Notes: generated by a model from the letters alone, not told the origin. Shown: positions 41,546-50,615, counted from the first letter of the stretch. The stretch: DNA of 64,000 bases from Paraflavitalea sp966211765 (GCA_966211765.1 CBIHOV010000001.1:1-64000), one strand, 5' to 3'. Numbers and translations: made by a program.

Positions 41546-43381
41546 ATGAAAAAGCATTATTACCTATACATAGCCTTGGCAATCACACTTGCCATTGCCT
41601 CCTGTAAAAAAGGATTTCTCGACCAGGTGCCCGATGACCGCCTGACTACCGACGATATTTTTGAAAGCCAGAATACCACACTCGACTTCCTGGCCAATGT
41701 ATACTCCTATATTCCCGATGAAGGCAACCAGCGCTTTGTCACCAGCGGTGGCGCAGGCCCCTGGATCGCTGCTGCCGATGAAGCCAAGTACACCTGGGAT
41801 TTTGTGAGCAGCAACAACATGAACCTCGGCTCCTGGAATGCCACCACAGGCTTTGTAGGCTCCTTCTGGCAACGGTACTACCGGGGCATCCGCAATGCCT
41901 CTTATTTTATGAACAATGTGGCCAAATGCGTAGAACTAGGCCCCCAGCTCATCAAACAACATGGAGCAGAAGCAAGAGCATTGAGGGCCATCTATTATTT
42001 CTACCTCATACGCATTTATGGCCCTGTGCCCATTACCGGCGAAGATCCCATCTCCCCCGATGCCTCTTTTGCCGATGTACAACTGGCACGCAATACATTT
42101 GAAGAGTGCGTAAACTATATTGTTAGCGAGCTCGACAAAGCCGCGGCCGACCTGCCCATTAAAGCACAGGGCGACAATAAGGGTCGCATAGACCAGGCTA
42201 CCGCACACCTGTTCAAACAACAAACCCTGCTGCTGGCCGCCAGCCCCTTATTCAATGGCAATCCCGATTATGCCAACCTCAAGAACGAAGATGGCAAAGC
42301 CCTCATGCCTGCTCAGTACAATGCCAACAAATGGAAACTGGCTGCTGACGCGGCCAAATCATTCATTGATAAATACGTGCCTACTTACTTTACTCTTTTT
42401 ACTGATAAAGATGCCTCAGGCAAAGTAAGCCCCTACCTGTCTTGCCGCAATGTATTGCTCAACGACTGGAACGATGAATGGATCTTTGGCCGGCCATCCG
42501 CCTCCATCGGCACCATACAATACGACAGAACACCCTACCACGCCGGTGCCGCCAACGAAGCCAAAGGTGGCGGCGGCCTGGGCGCCACACAGAATATAGT
42601 TGATGCCTTCTTTATGGCCAACGGCCAAAGCCCTTACAACGATGATGGCACCATCAACCCCAATTCAGGTTACCTCGCCACAGGCTTCAGTAGTTTTAAA
42701 GCGCCCTATGATGTGCAGGCCCGCCAAACCCACAACATGTGGGTGAACCGCGAGCCCCGTTTTTATGTGGCCATTACCTACGACAATAGCCTATGGTTAA
42801 ATACCAACACCGGCAACATTGTTACCACCGTACAATATTCCGGCAACTCCGGTGTCAAAAACACCGGTAGCGATCACAGCCCTACCGGTTATATCGTGCG
42901 CAAGAATGTGGCCCTGGGCAATTGGAGCAATGGCAACCGTGCCCTCGTGCTCATTCGCCTCGCCAATGTATTCCTGGATTATGCAGAAGCCCTCAATGAG
43001 TCTGATCCCGGCAATACCCTTGCCTTGTATTACCTCAATCAGATCAGGGAAAGGGCTGGTGTGCCCCAATATGGAGTAGGCGCCGATGCCCTGCCTGTAC
43101 CTGCAGGTCAGGCAGCCTTGCGCATCGCCATCCGCAAAGAACGCCGTATAGAGCTCGCCTTTGAAAGCATACGCTACTTCGATACCCGCCGCTGGAAAAT
43201 AGCCGAACAAACAGACAGGGGCCCCATGTATGGCCTCAACATAAATGGCGATGGAACTGCCTTCTATAATGTAGTGGCTTTCGAAACAAGGGTGTTTGAA
43301 AAGAAGCATTACCTGTTCCCCATACCACAGGGTGAAATTGATGTAGACAAAAAACTGGTACAAAATACCGGTTGGGAATAG
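41546..43381 (+). CDS. SusD/RagB-family nutrient-binding outer membrane lipoprotein
   Basis: A 611-residue SusD-like lipoprotein. The signal peptide ends in a lipobox IASC (Cys20, followed by KKGFLDQVPDDRLTTDDIF, a typical SusD start). Tetratricopeptide-like helices contain EARALRAIYYFYLIRIYGPVPI, and the C-terminal region has LIRLANVFLDYAEALNESDP and IRKERRIELAFESIRYFDTRRWK, both hallmark. It forms the lid over the SusC barrel on the cell surface. It lies 14 bp after susC and is cotranscribed. Confidence 0.96.
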   Translation: MKKHYYLYIALAITLAIASCKKGFLDQVPDDRLTTDDIFESQNTTLDFLANVYSYIPDEGNQRFVTSGGAGPWIAAADEAKYTWDFVSSNNMNLGSWNATTGFVGSFWQRYYRGIRNASYFMNNVAKCVELGPQLIKQHGAEARALRAIYYFYLIRIYGPVPITGEDPISPDASFADVQLARNTFEECVNYIVSELDKAAADLPIKAQGDNKGRIDQATAHLFKQQTLLLAASPLFNGNPDYANLKNEDGKALMPAQYNANKWKLAADAAKSFIDKYVPTYFTLFTDKDASGKVSPYLSCRNVLLNDWNDEWIFGRPSASIGTIQYDRTPYHAGAANEAKGGGGLGATQNIVDAFFMANGQSPYNDDGTINPNSGYLATGFSSFKAPYDVQARQTHNMWVNREPRFYVAITYDNSLWLNTNTGNIVTTVQYSGNSGVKNTGSDHSPTGYIVRKNVALGNWSNGNRALVLIRLANVFLDYAEALNESDPGNTLALYYLNQIRERAGVPQYGVGADALPVPAGQAALRIAIRKERRIELAFESIRYFDTRRWKIAEQTDRGPMYGLNINGDGTAFYNVVAFETRVFEKKHYLFPIPQGEIDVDKKLVQNTGWE

Positions 43382-43434
43382 GTGCTTTGGAGCACAGGTG
43401 TAAATACAATTTGAATGCATTAAACCCTTCAAAC

Positions 43435-46077
43435 ATGAACAGGAGAACATTCAGGATAATAACTTTCGGCATTTTGATATGCCTTTCCATACAGACCGAT
43501 GCGCAGGATATCATTTCATACGGCGGTACCCTTACCGTTTCACAGGACAATCCCGGCGGATCGGGCGGGGGAGAAGGATCCTTAAAGCTCATTGATAACG
43601 ACCCCAATTCAAAAATATATGTTGGTGGAGCAACCCTGCCCTGGTACATGCAGTGGCAATGTACCACGCCCGCCAGAGCCGCCCAATATGTACTTACCTC
43701 TGGTGGTGATGCTCCCACCCGCGATCCAAAGAACTGGCAATTGCTTGGCTCCAATGATGCCGCTGCCTGGACCACCCTCGATACGCGTACCAATGAGGTC
43801 TTCAGCGGACGCAACCAGGCCCGCATTTTTGATGTTCCCGCAGCTACCCAGGCTTTGTACAAATATTACAGGGTTACTATCTCTACCCTAAACGGAAGCG
43901 CTAATTTTCAGTTGTCCGAATGGCGCTTATTGGAAGGACTACCGCCCGCGGCTCCAACAGCACTGGCGGGATTACCTACTGCAGGCTCCGAAATATTGCT
44001 TACCTGGGAAGACAATGCCTCCAATGAAAGCGGTTTTGAAATAGAACGTTCTACCAATGGCATCGACTTTATCAAGGTAGCTACTGCACCTGCCAATCAA
44101 TTGAATTATGGCGCTGCAGGTTTGCTGGTCAATACCCCTTACCAGTTCCGCGTGAGGGCCATCAACGTATATGGCAACTCTGCATACTCCAATACCATCG
44201 TGTTGTCTACCCTCAACCAAAGCGGTATCCTCACCGATGTTACCGATGATGGCGGTATACTGGCTGTTTCAAAAGACAACGACGGAGGCCCCACAGCAGG
44301 GGAAGGATCACTGAAGCTCATCGACAACAGCTATGGTACCAAGTTCCTCATCTTTGGAGCCATGCCCGCAGAAGGGTACTGGGCACGCTACCGCGCACAA
44401 AGCCCATGGGTGGTCACCAAGTACACCCTTACTACCGGTGGCGATGCTGCTGGTCGTGATCCCAAAACCTGGAAGTTCCAGGCCACCAATGATACCCTGG
44501 GCGCCTGGACAGATCTCGATACCCGCACCGGTGTTACATTCGCAGCACGTTCCACCAGCTATACCTTTGCTTTTCCCAATACCACAGCCTATACTTACTT
44601 CAGACTCCTGGTCACACAGAACAATGGTGATGGTGGTATCATGGGCCAGATCAGTGAGCTGGAAATATGGGGCATGAGCCCCAATGCACCCAAAGTGCCT
44701 GCCGATCTGGATGTAACTGCCGTCACCTTTACCACCGCTACCTTGAAGTGGACAGATAATTCATCCAACGAAACAGGCTTTGAAATAGAGAAGTCAGAAG
44801 ACAGTGTAAACTTTGAAGCCGCGGGCACAGCACCTGCCAATAGCGCCACCCTTGAAGTACAAAACCTATTGGGCGGATTCAAATACTTTTTCCGCATACG
44901 CGCCGTGAATGCTGCTACCAAATCTATTTGGAGCAAAATAGTTGATACGATTACTGACTACGATCCCAACTTACCTTTAACACCGCGCAACCTCCAGGGC
45001 ACTGCCTTATCGGAATCAGCAATTTCACTTACCTGGGATGATCGGTCAAACAACGAAACAGGTTTTGAAATAGAGCGCTCAGTCAATGGCATTAACTTCA
45101 TTCCCCTCATTACCGTAGCCACCGATATAGAGACCCATACCGACAATGGCCTCAACCTCGCATCCCGTTATTATTACCGCGTAAAGGCTAAAAATACTTT
45201 TGGAAATTCTTACTACAGCAATGTGGTGACCGTGATCACGCAGGGAAAGAACACAGCTCCAACCCTCGATGCCATTACCAACAAGGATATCTGTACGACC
45301 GATTCCACTTTCACCTTCGATCTTACAGGCATCACCACCGGTGCCGAAGCCTGGCAACTCGTTACACTGGCAGTCACCAGTTCAGATGCCACTTTGTTTG
45401 ATGAATTGTCTGTAACCCCGGTAGTGAATGGAAAAGCCCAGCTTTCCTACAATGCAGCCAAAGGCGGAACCGCCACCATCACCGTCAGGGCACAGGACAA
45501 TGGCGCTACTTTCAATGGAGGTGCCGATACCTATACCCGCACCTTTACCATCCTGGTAAATCCATTGGTCGTGAACATTGCTTCTGATAAAGGCGCTGTC
45601 ATACCAAGACTTGAAACGGCCCACCTCACCGCTTCCGGTGCCGATACCTATACCTGGACCAATTCCCACGGCATCGTTGATGGTTTGAAATTACCTGTAC
45701 TGACAGTAAGGCCTACCATCAATACCCCGTACACCGTGTTGGGCGTGAACAACCGGGGCTGTAAAGACACCGCCACCATCACCATCCAGTTAAAGGGCAA
45801 TTACAACCTCGATCCTGTAAATGTCTTAACACCCAATGGCGATGGTAAGAATGATCGCTGGGTAGTATGGAACATCAATGCATTTCCCAATAATGAAGTG
45901 CGTGTAATGGACCGCGCCGGCAGGGTAGTGTTCACTCAGAAGAATTACATGAATGATTGGGAGGGTACCTGGAACGGATCGCCTTTACCCGAAGGCGCTT
46001 ATCTCTACATCATCAAACTGGGTCCCGGCATACCATCAGCACAAGGCGTATTAACCATCATTCGCAACCGTAAATAA
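43435..46077 (+). CDS. T9SS type B secreted protein: discoidin-like and fibronectin type III domains
   Basis: An 880-residue secreted protein with a signal peptide (1-23). Two copies of a ~140-residue discoidin/F5-8C-like module (~24-165 and ~265-415; both contain GEGSLKLID and a TSGGDAPTRDPKNW/TTGGDAAGRDPKTW turn) alternate with three fibronectin type III domains (~170-260, ~418-510, ~515-610; each with SNE[ST]GFEIE). An Ig-like segment and a PKD-like segment follow. The C-terminus (~798-880) is the gliding-motility-associated/T9SS type B sorting domain (LTPNGDGKNDRW, EVRVMDRAGRVVF, WEGTWNGSPLPEGAYLYII). It is likely exported across the outer membrane by the type IX system and binds a surface or matrix ligand. 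The downstream PorP-like gene is its natural partner. Confidence 0.93.
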   Translation: MNRRTFRIITFGILICLSIQTDAQDIISYGGTLTVSQDNPGGSGGGEGSLKLIDNDPNSKIYVGGATLPWYMQWQCTTPARAAQYVLTSGGDAPTRDPKNWQLLGSNDAAAWTTLDTRTNEVFSGRNQARIFDVPAATQALYKYYRVTISTLNGSANFQLSEWRLLEGLPPAAPTALAGLPTAGSEILLTWEDNASNESGFEIERSTNGIDFIKVATAPANQLNYGAAGLLVNTPYQFRVRAINVYGNSAYSNTIVLSTLNQSGILTDVTDDGGILAVSKDNDGGPTAGEGSLKLIDNSYGTKFLIFGAMPAEGYWARYRAQSPWVVTKYTLTTGGDAAGRDPKTWKFQATNDTLGAWTDLDTRTGVTFAARSTSYTFAFPNTTAYTYFRLLVTQNNGDGGIMGQISELEIWGMSPNAPKVPADLDVTAVTFTTATLKWTDNSSNETGFEIEKSEDSVNFEAAGTAPANSATLEVQNLLGGFKYFFRIRAVNAATKSIWSKIVDTITDYDPNLPLTPRNLQGTALSESAISLTWDDRSNNETGFEIERSVNGINFIPLITVATDIETHTDNGLNLASRYYYRVKAKNTFGNSYYSNVVTVITQGKNTAPTLDAITNKDICTTDSTFTFDLTGITTGAEAWQLVTLAVTSSDATLFDELSVTPVVNGKAQLSYNAAKGGTATITVRAQDNGATFNGGADTYTRTFTILVNPLVVNIASDKGAVIPRLETAHLTASGADTYTWTNSHGIVDGLKLPVLTVRPTINTPYTVLGVNNRGCKDTATITIQLKGNYNLDPVNVLTPNGDGKNDRWVVWNINAFPNNEVRVMDRAGRVVFTQKNYMNDWEGTWNGSPLPEGAYLYIIKLGPGIPSAQGVLTIIRNRK

Positions 46078-46086
46078 CAAATTAAG

Positions 46087-46989
46087 ATGAAACAATTATA
46101 TAACCTGCGGCAAGCAATCATCATCGTATCTCTGTCAACGGCAGCGCTCATGATGACCAATAAGAGTGTCGCACAGCAGGACCCTTTTGCCGCCAGCTAT
46201 TTTCAAAACCAGTACCTGGCCAATCCTGCCATGGTAGGAGGAGACAACAAGATAAAAGCCGGGGTGGGTTATCGTCGCCAATGGGCGGGCATTTCCAATA
46301 GTCCCTATAGCCTCTATGCTACCGGCGAATACAGCAGCGGCGATAAAATGAACCTGGGCATCAGCGTGTACAACGACAAAGCTGGTATGCTCAATACCAG
46401 CATGGCCATGGCTACTTATGCTTATTACCTGCCGGTGACCAGCAATGGTGGGCGCGTACATTTAGGTATCTCAGCTGGTGCCGTCAACAGGCGTATTGAC
46501 CTCAAGAACTTCAATGGCGATCCCGGTGATGTGCTCCTTACAGAGGGCAACAACATTCGCTTTGATGGAGGCATTGGTGTAGCCTATACCGATAAGCAGA
46601 TTACCGTGCAGGCCGCTTTTCCCAATATGGTCACCTACTTCAAAAAGGAGAATGACAGCATCGTGAACAGGTCGACCTTCTTTGCGGCAGCCAGTTACAA
46701 GTTCGCTTTCAATGATGGCGATTTCACCATCGAGCCCAAAGTCGCTTTCCGTGGCATGAAGGGCTTCGACAATATCATTGATGCCGGCGCCAATATCACC
46801 CTGAAGCAGATCAATCTCTTTGGACTTTACCATACTTCCCAAAGCATCACAGCAGGAGCAGGGCTGAAGATCGCAGATAAACTCGTGATCAGTGCCATGT
46901 ATACCTCTGCCGGCGCCGCCATGAAGGAATACGTAGATGGCAATTTTGAAGTGGGACTATCCTTCTCATTGGGAGGAAAAGAAAAGTAA
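46087..46989 (+). CDS. PorP/SprF-family type IX secretion outer membrane protein
   Basis: A 300-residue beta-barrel protein of the PorP/SprF family. A signal peptide ends near AQQ (28-30). The mature start DPFAASYFQNQYLANPAMVGGDNKIKAGVGYRRQW is the family hallmark, and the C-terminus FEVGLSFSLGGKEK ends in a membrane strand. In T9SS bacteria, PorP/SprF-like proteins are typically encoded right after a type B sorting-domain protein and are needed to attach or deliver it, exactly the order seen here (10 bp after the gene). Confidence 0.94.
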   Translation: MKQLYNLRQAIIIVSLSTAALMMTNKSVAQQDPFAASYFQNQYLANPAMVGGDNKIKAGVGYRRQWAGISNSPYSLYATGEYSSGDKMNLGISVYNDKAGMLNTSMAMATYAYYLPVTSNGGRVHLGISAGAVNRRIDLKNFNGDPGDVLLTEGNNIRFDGGIGVAYTDKQITVQAAFPNMVTYFKKENDSIVNRSTFFAAASYKFAFNDGDFTIEPKVAFRGMKGFDNIIDAGANITLKQINLFGLYHTSQSITAGAGLKIADKLVISAMYTSAGAAMKEYVDGNFEVGLSFSLGGKEK

Positions 46990-46992
46990 TTC

Positions 46993-47029
46993 TCAGGGTG
47001 GGTCGCCCTTCGGGGGCGGCTCACCCTGA
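46993..47029. repeat. Dispersed hairpin repeat, copy 3
   Basis: TCAGGGTGGGTCGCCC (46993-47008), loop TTCGG, GGGCGGCTCACCCTGA (47014-47029). It starts four bases after the PorP stop codon and may act as a transcript end. Confidence 0.85.
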
Positions 47030-47040
47030 TCTGAAACATA

Positions 47041-47126
47041 TGTCAGCCTGAGACTGTCGAAGGCATCTCGAAGGTGGGTCGCCCTGTGGTATGGCCCTTC
47101 GCAGCGCAGCAGGGCGGCTCACCTTC
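47041..47126. repeat. Dispersed hairpin repeat, copy 4, with TGTCAGCCTGAG...TGTCGAAGG element
   Basis: GAAGGTGGGTCGCCCT (47070-47085) pairs with AGGGCGGCTCACCTTC (47111-47126) around a 25-base loop. Just before it, TGTCAGCCTGAGACTGTCGA resembles another dispersed Bacteroidota intergenic word. Confidence 0.8.
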
Positions 47127-47173
47127 AATGTCAAAACCTTTAAACATAGAATTCAAATCACACAATGATCCTT

Positions 47174-48121
47174 ATGAAAAGATACCTGAATCCTTTATTC
47201 CTTGCCCTGGTGATATTATCATCCCTGTCCGGCGCCTGTAAAAAAAGTGGCGGAGGCGGCACCCCTCCACCTCCCATCACGCCGCCGGTAGTTGATCCAC
47301 CCGATGCGCCCATCAAAACCTGGCAGGAGCATTGGTTCGAACACAACCAACTCGTGAGCCGTGTCTATTACGACACCGTGTTGGCCGTGTATTACGACAA
47401 TGAAGTATCAAGAACCATTAACTGGCCTTTCACTTTTCTGAAAGAAGTATGGTTGTACAGCAACGCTACTTATGGAAGATTGTACGGTACCGACAAAAGA
47501 CTCTACGCCATTTATCATACGGGCAAATATGGGGGAGGCCATCCCGCATATTATTACGATGCCGGGCACGACAATAAGAATGTGATCGATTGCGGTTCCA
47601 ATGCAGCCAATGCCTGGGCCAGTGGCACGGGCAACGATCTCGATCTTTCCACCCATGAAATAGGGCATATTGTGGAGAGCACCACCTTCGGCACCAAAGG
47701 CTCACCGGCCTTTAGCTTATGGAAAGACAGCAAGTGGATGGAGATCTACATCTACGATGTGTACAAAGGATTGAAGCGCGAGGCCGATGCCACCCGTTGG
47801 TTCAACCTGATGGCGAATACCACCGACAATTTTCCGGCGCCCAATACACAGTGGTTTAAGAACTGGTTCTATCCTGTGTACGATAAGTATGGCGGTAATA
47901 AAGTGCTGGCCAAATTCTTTTCCCTCCTGGCTGCCCATTTCCCCAAGAATGGAGATGGCCGTTACAGCAGGGATATGAACTGGGGTGAGTTTGTACACTT
48001 TTGGAGTGGGGCCGCAGGCGTCAGTCTAAAAGCACAGGCAACCATCGCTTTTGGCTGGCCTGCCGACTGGGAAACACAATTCAACAAAGCAAAGACCGAT
48101 TTCCCGGGAATAACGTATTAA
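47174..48121 (+). CDS. Putative zinc metalloprotease lipoprotein (HExxH)
   Basis: A 315-residue predicted lipoprotein. The signal peptide ends in SGAC (lipobox), followed by a Gly/Pro-rich linker (GGGGTPPPPITPPVVDPP). A zincin-type motif HEIGH lies at 161-165, followed by IVE with Glu168. Conserved aromatic segments follow (WKDSKWMEIYIYDVYKG, WFKNWFYPVYDKYGGNKVLAKFFSLLAAHFP), resembling basic-secretory-protein-like or eukaryote-like zincins rather than a textbook MEROPS family. It is the last gene of the SusC/SusD locus and may process protein or glycoprotein substrates at the surface. An ATG three codons earlier is possible. A terminator follows at 48261. Confidence 0.7.
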   Translation: MKRYLNPLFLALVILSSLSGACKKSGGGGTPPPPITPPVVDPPDAPIKTWQEHWFEHNQLVSRVYYDTVLAVYYDNEVSRTINWPFTFLKEVWLYSNATYGRLYGTDKRLYAIYHTGKYGGGHPAYYYDAGHDNKNVIDCGSNAANAWASGTGNDLDLSTHEIGHIVESTTFGTKGSPAFSLWKDSKWMEIYIYDVYKGLKREADATRWFNLMANTTDNFPAPNTQWFKNWFYPVYDKYGGNKVLAKFFSLLAAHFPKNGDGRYSRDMNWGEFVHFWSGAAGVSLKAQATIAFGWPADWETQFNKAKTDFPGITY

Positions 48122-48260
48122 AGGGGCATTAATCCACGAAGCAGAAAACAATGCCAGCCATGAAGGATTTGTATTCCTTGTTGCCACGCTGCCTTGGTGC
48201 CTCCTTGCCTTTTTCATTCAGCAGTTAGTTTTAGTTTGTATTAAGAAAGGATCCGTAGCC

Positions 48261-48295
48261 AAAAAGAATGCGTTCCCCACCGGAGCGCATTTTTA
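48261..48295 (+). terminator. Intrinsic terminator closing the SusC/SusD locus
   Basis: AATGCGTTCC pairs with GGAGCGCATT (10 bp with one G-U pair), followed by TTTTTAATT, 140 bp after the metalloprotease stop. Confidence 0.8.
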
Positions 48296-48340
48296 ATTAG
48301 ATGCTTGTGCTGATGTCAGGGGCCTGTAGAAGGGTATTTA

Positions 48341-48370
48341 GGCCCTTTTAGGGGTTACCGCTTTGTAGGA
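48341..48370. repeat. Dispersed repeat GGGGTTACCGCTTTGTAGGAA, copy 3
   Basis: GGCCCTTTTAGGGGTTACCG followed by CTTTGTAGGA, the third member of the family at 24851 and 28350. Confidence 0.7.
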
Positions 48371-48435
48371 ATTAATATAAACAAATTCATTTGCCCTGTA
48401 GACCTTGTCCCGCAACAAGCGGGAGGCAATCCACT

Positions 48436-48498
48436 ACTCCGGACTCCAAACTCCTGCCTTTCCATTCTGGATACTGTCTTCTGGATTCTGTCTCCTCG
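48436..48498. repeat. Heptad array before pyrH (9 units)
   Basis: ACTCCGG, ACTCCAA, ACTCCTG, CCTTTCC, ATTCTGG, ATACTGT, CTTCTGG, ATTCTGT, CTCCTCG: an unbroken 7-bp phase over 63 bp. It ends 36 bp before a -7-like box (TTTCTTTG, 48534-48541) of pyrH. Confidence 0.85.
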
Positions 48499-48596
48499 TT
48501 TTCCCACTACTTGTTTCTCATCCGTAAATCCCCTTTCTTTGCACAGCAATTTGCCAAAGCTGGCAGTTTTCATTGTTAATTATATATTATTTGCTC

Positions 48597-49310
48597 ATGC
48601 TGCCCAAGTACAAACGCATCCTGTTAAAACTGAGTGGAGAATCATTGATGGGGGATAAAAGCTTCGGTATGGATCCCGCGGTGCTCGACCACTATGCCCG
48701 TGATATCAAAGAGATCGTTGACCTGGGCGTACAGGTAGCCATTGTAATTGGCGGCGGTAATATCTACCGCGGCATGAATGAGGCAGAAACAGGCATTGAG
48801 CGCGCTCATGGCGACTATATGGGCATGCTGGCGACCGTTATCAACGGAATGGCCATGCAGGCCATGCTGGAGAAAGTAGGCGTGTTTACCCGTCTCCAAA
48901 GCGCTATAAAGATGGAACAGATCGCGGAACCCTATATCCGCCGTCGCGCCATCCGCCACGTAGAAAAAGGCCGTGTTGTCATCTTCGGCGCCGGTACCGG
49001 TAACCCCTATTTTACCACTGATACCGCCGGTTCACTCAGGGCCATTGAAATTGAAGCAGATGTGATCCTGAAAGGTACCCGTGTAGACGGTATCTATACC
49101 GCCGACCCCGAAAAAGACCCCACTGCCAAAAAGTACGAAACCATCACCTTCCAGGAGTGCATTTCCAAAAACCTCCGTGTGATGGATATGACTGCGTTCA
49201 CCCTCTGCATGGAAAACAACCTTCCCATCATTGTTTTTGACATGAATACTACCGGAAACCTGCGCAAAGTGGTCTGTGGTGAAAGAGTTGGAACGCTGGT
49301 AAAATCCTGA
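48597..49310 (+). CDS. pyrH: UMP kinase
   Basis: A 237-residue amino-acid-kinase-fold UMP kinase that phosphorylates UMP to UDP in pyrimidine synthesis; bacterial enzymes are hexamers. Signatures are ILLKLSGESLMGDKSFGMDP, IVIGGGNIYRG, MLATVINGMAMQ, FGAGTGNPYFTTDTAGSLRAIEI, KGTRVDGIYTADPEKDP and the C-terminal VFDMNTTGNLRKVVCGERVGTLV. The ATG at 48597 lies eight codons after an in-frame non-ATG start; family length supports the later start. It is separated here from its frequent neighbours tsf and frr. Confidence 0.97.
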   Translation: MLPKYKRILLKLSGESLMGDKSFGMDPAVLDHYARDIKEIVDLGVQVAIVIGGGNIYRGMNEAETGIERAHGDYMGMLATVINGMAMQAMLEKVGVFTRLQSAIKMEQIAEPYIRRRAIRHVEKGRVVIFGAGTGNPYFTTDTAGSLRAIEIEADVILKGTRVDGIYTADPEKDPTAKKYETITFQECISKNLRVMDMTAFTLCMENNLPIIVFDMNTTGNLRKVVCGERVGTLVKS

Positions 49311-49496
49311 TAACCAAGTTAACAAAATTATTAAGGCCCACAGGCTTGTATATGTGACTTTATCGCACTATTTTAACAGGGCAAAAGCGTCCCTAACCCC
49401 GGCGTTTTTTCAACTCTCCCCCCACTGTTCATGTCCCTTGAAAGATAAGTTATCCCGGAAGAACCCGTGCGTTAAGGATTTATTTTCCGAACTGCT

Positions 49497-50528
49497 ATGA
49501 ACCTATTACACATTTTCCTGGCTTCTAAAATATCTATTGGTCTTTTCGAGATCATCGTATTCATGTTGGTATCCCTCATCCTGGGATTTGCCATTCATTT
49601 CTACCTCACCCAGAAAAAAATAATGCCTTCCGTTACTGCAGAACCAGCCGTTCTGGCAGCAGAACCCATTGGTGGACTGGATGAATGGCGCCTGAAATTT
49701 TACGAAGAACTTGACCTCCGCGATCAGCTTAGCCGCGAACTGGAAGAAGCAAAAGAGAAAGAGGAGCTGCTGGAAATGGAAGTGGAAGACTATAAAAAAG
49801 AAATAGCCCGCCTGGAAGCTGCCATACCGGAAAAAAAGGAACCTGAGGAGAAGGAAGAGCCCGCCCACGGTGCAGGTAATTTCATGTCCCAACTGAAAAA
49901 TGCGCAAGACCACCTGTCTACCCACAACCAGGATATTAGCCGGCTGCTCCGTCAGGTGGAAATGCTGAAGGAATCCGAGCAAAAGTATACAGAAGTACAG
50001 CAGCTCAACGAAATGCTGGGTGCCCAGCTGCGTGATGCCCGCCGCATGCTCATGGACAAGGAAGCAGAGCTGAAACAAATACGCCAGCAGCAGGTATTGA
50101 GCAATGAGGTAAAGGGCCGCCTGGATAAAGCCTACGAAGAGTTTGGTGTGCTGCAGGATCGCTTGCATAAGATAGAATCTTCTACCTCGCCACAGCACAA
50201 AGGATTTGAATACGAGGAATTACAGCAGGCCTACTTCAAGATCACCCGTGAGTTTGATGAGCTCAAGATGAAACAGGTCAATATGCTGGAAGAACACCAG
50301 CGCCTGGGGCGCCTCCTGGCCGATACCGAAGACAAACTGCGGGAATCCAACTTCCAGCGCCAGCAATTACTGAAGAAAGTAGGCTACCTCGAAGAGCTGA
50401 ATACCGACCTCCAGCAAGTGGCCGAGCACAATAAAAAGCTCGAGATCCAATTAAAGCGCATTGCTGAGATTGAGACCCTCCTCACCCGTCTTTCCAGTGA
50501 AAAAGATAGCGACAGTAAGAAGATGTAA
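49497..50528 (+). CDS. Membrane-anchored coiled-coil protein of unknown function
   Basis: A 343-residue protein. One N-terminal transmembrane helix (~16-38, IGLFEIIVFMLVSLILGFAIHFYL) is followed by a mostly helical, charge-rich cytoplasmic or periplasmic region. Long heptad stretches predict coiled coil at ~70-120 (LRDQLSRELEEAKEKEELLEMEVEDYKKE) and ~130-330. No enzyme motif is seen. Such proteins occur in Chitinophagaceae genomes without a defined role; structural or cell-envelope scaffolding is a guess. The 186-bp gap upstream of it holds nothing recognisable. Confidence 0.7.
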   Translation: MNLLHIFLASKISIGLFEIIVFMLVSLILGFAIHFYLTQKKIMPSVTAEPAVLAAEPIGGLDEWRLKFYEELDLRDQLSRELEEAKEKEELLEMEVEDYKKEIARLEAAIPEKKEPEEKEEPAHGAGNFMSQLKNAQDHLSTHNQDISRLLRQVEMLKESEQKYTEVQQLNEMLGAQLRDARRMLMDKEAELKQIRQQQVLSNEVKGRLDKAYEEFGVLQDRLHKIESSTSPQHKGFEYEELQQAYFKITREFDELKMKQVNMLEEHQRLGRLLADTEDKLRESNFQRQQLLKKVGYLEELNTDLQQVAEHNKKLEIQLKRIAEIETLLTRLSSEKDSDSKKM

Positions 50529-50540
50529 CGATCTTCTTAC
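50515..50540 (+). repeat. Perfect hairpin spanning the stop codon
   Basis: GTAAGAAGAT-GTAACG-ATCTTCTTAC: 10-bp perfect arms, with the TAA stop of the coiled-coil gene in the six-base loop. No T-tract follows, so it is not a classical terminator. Confidence 0.6.
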
Positions 50541-50615
50541 GCGGTTACACATTTTAACTGATTAAGATCAGCTTTTCAACTTCTTTTCACCTGTCAACTA
50601 TTCCCGCTACTGCCT

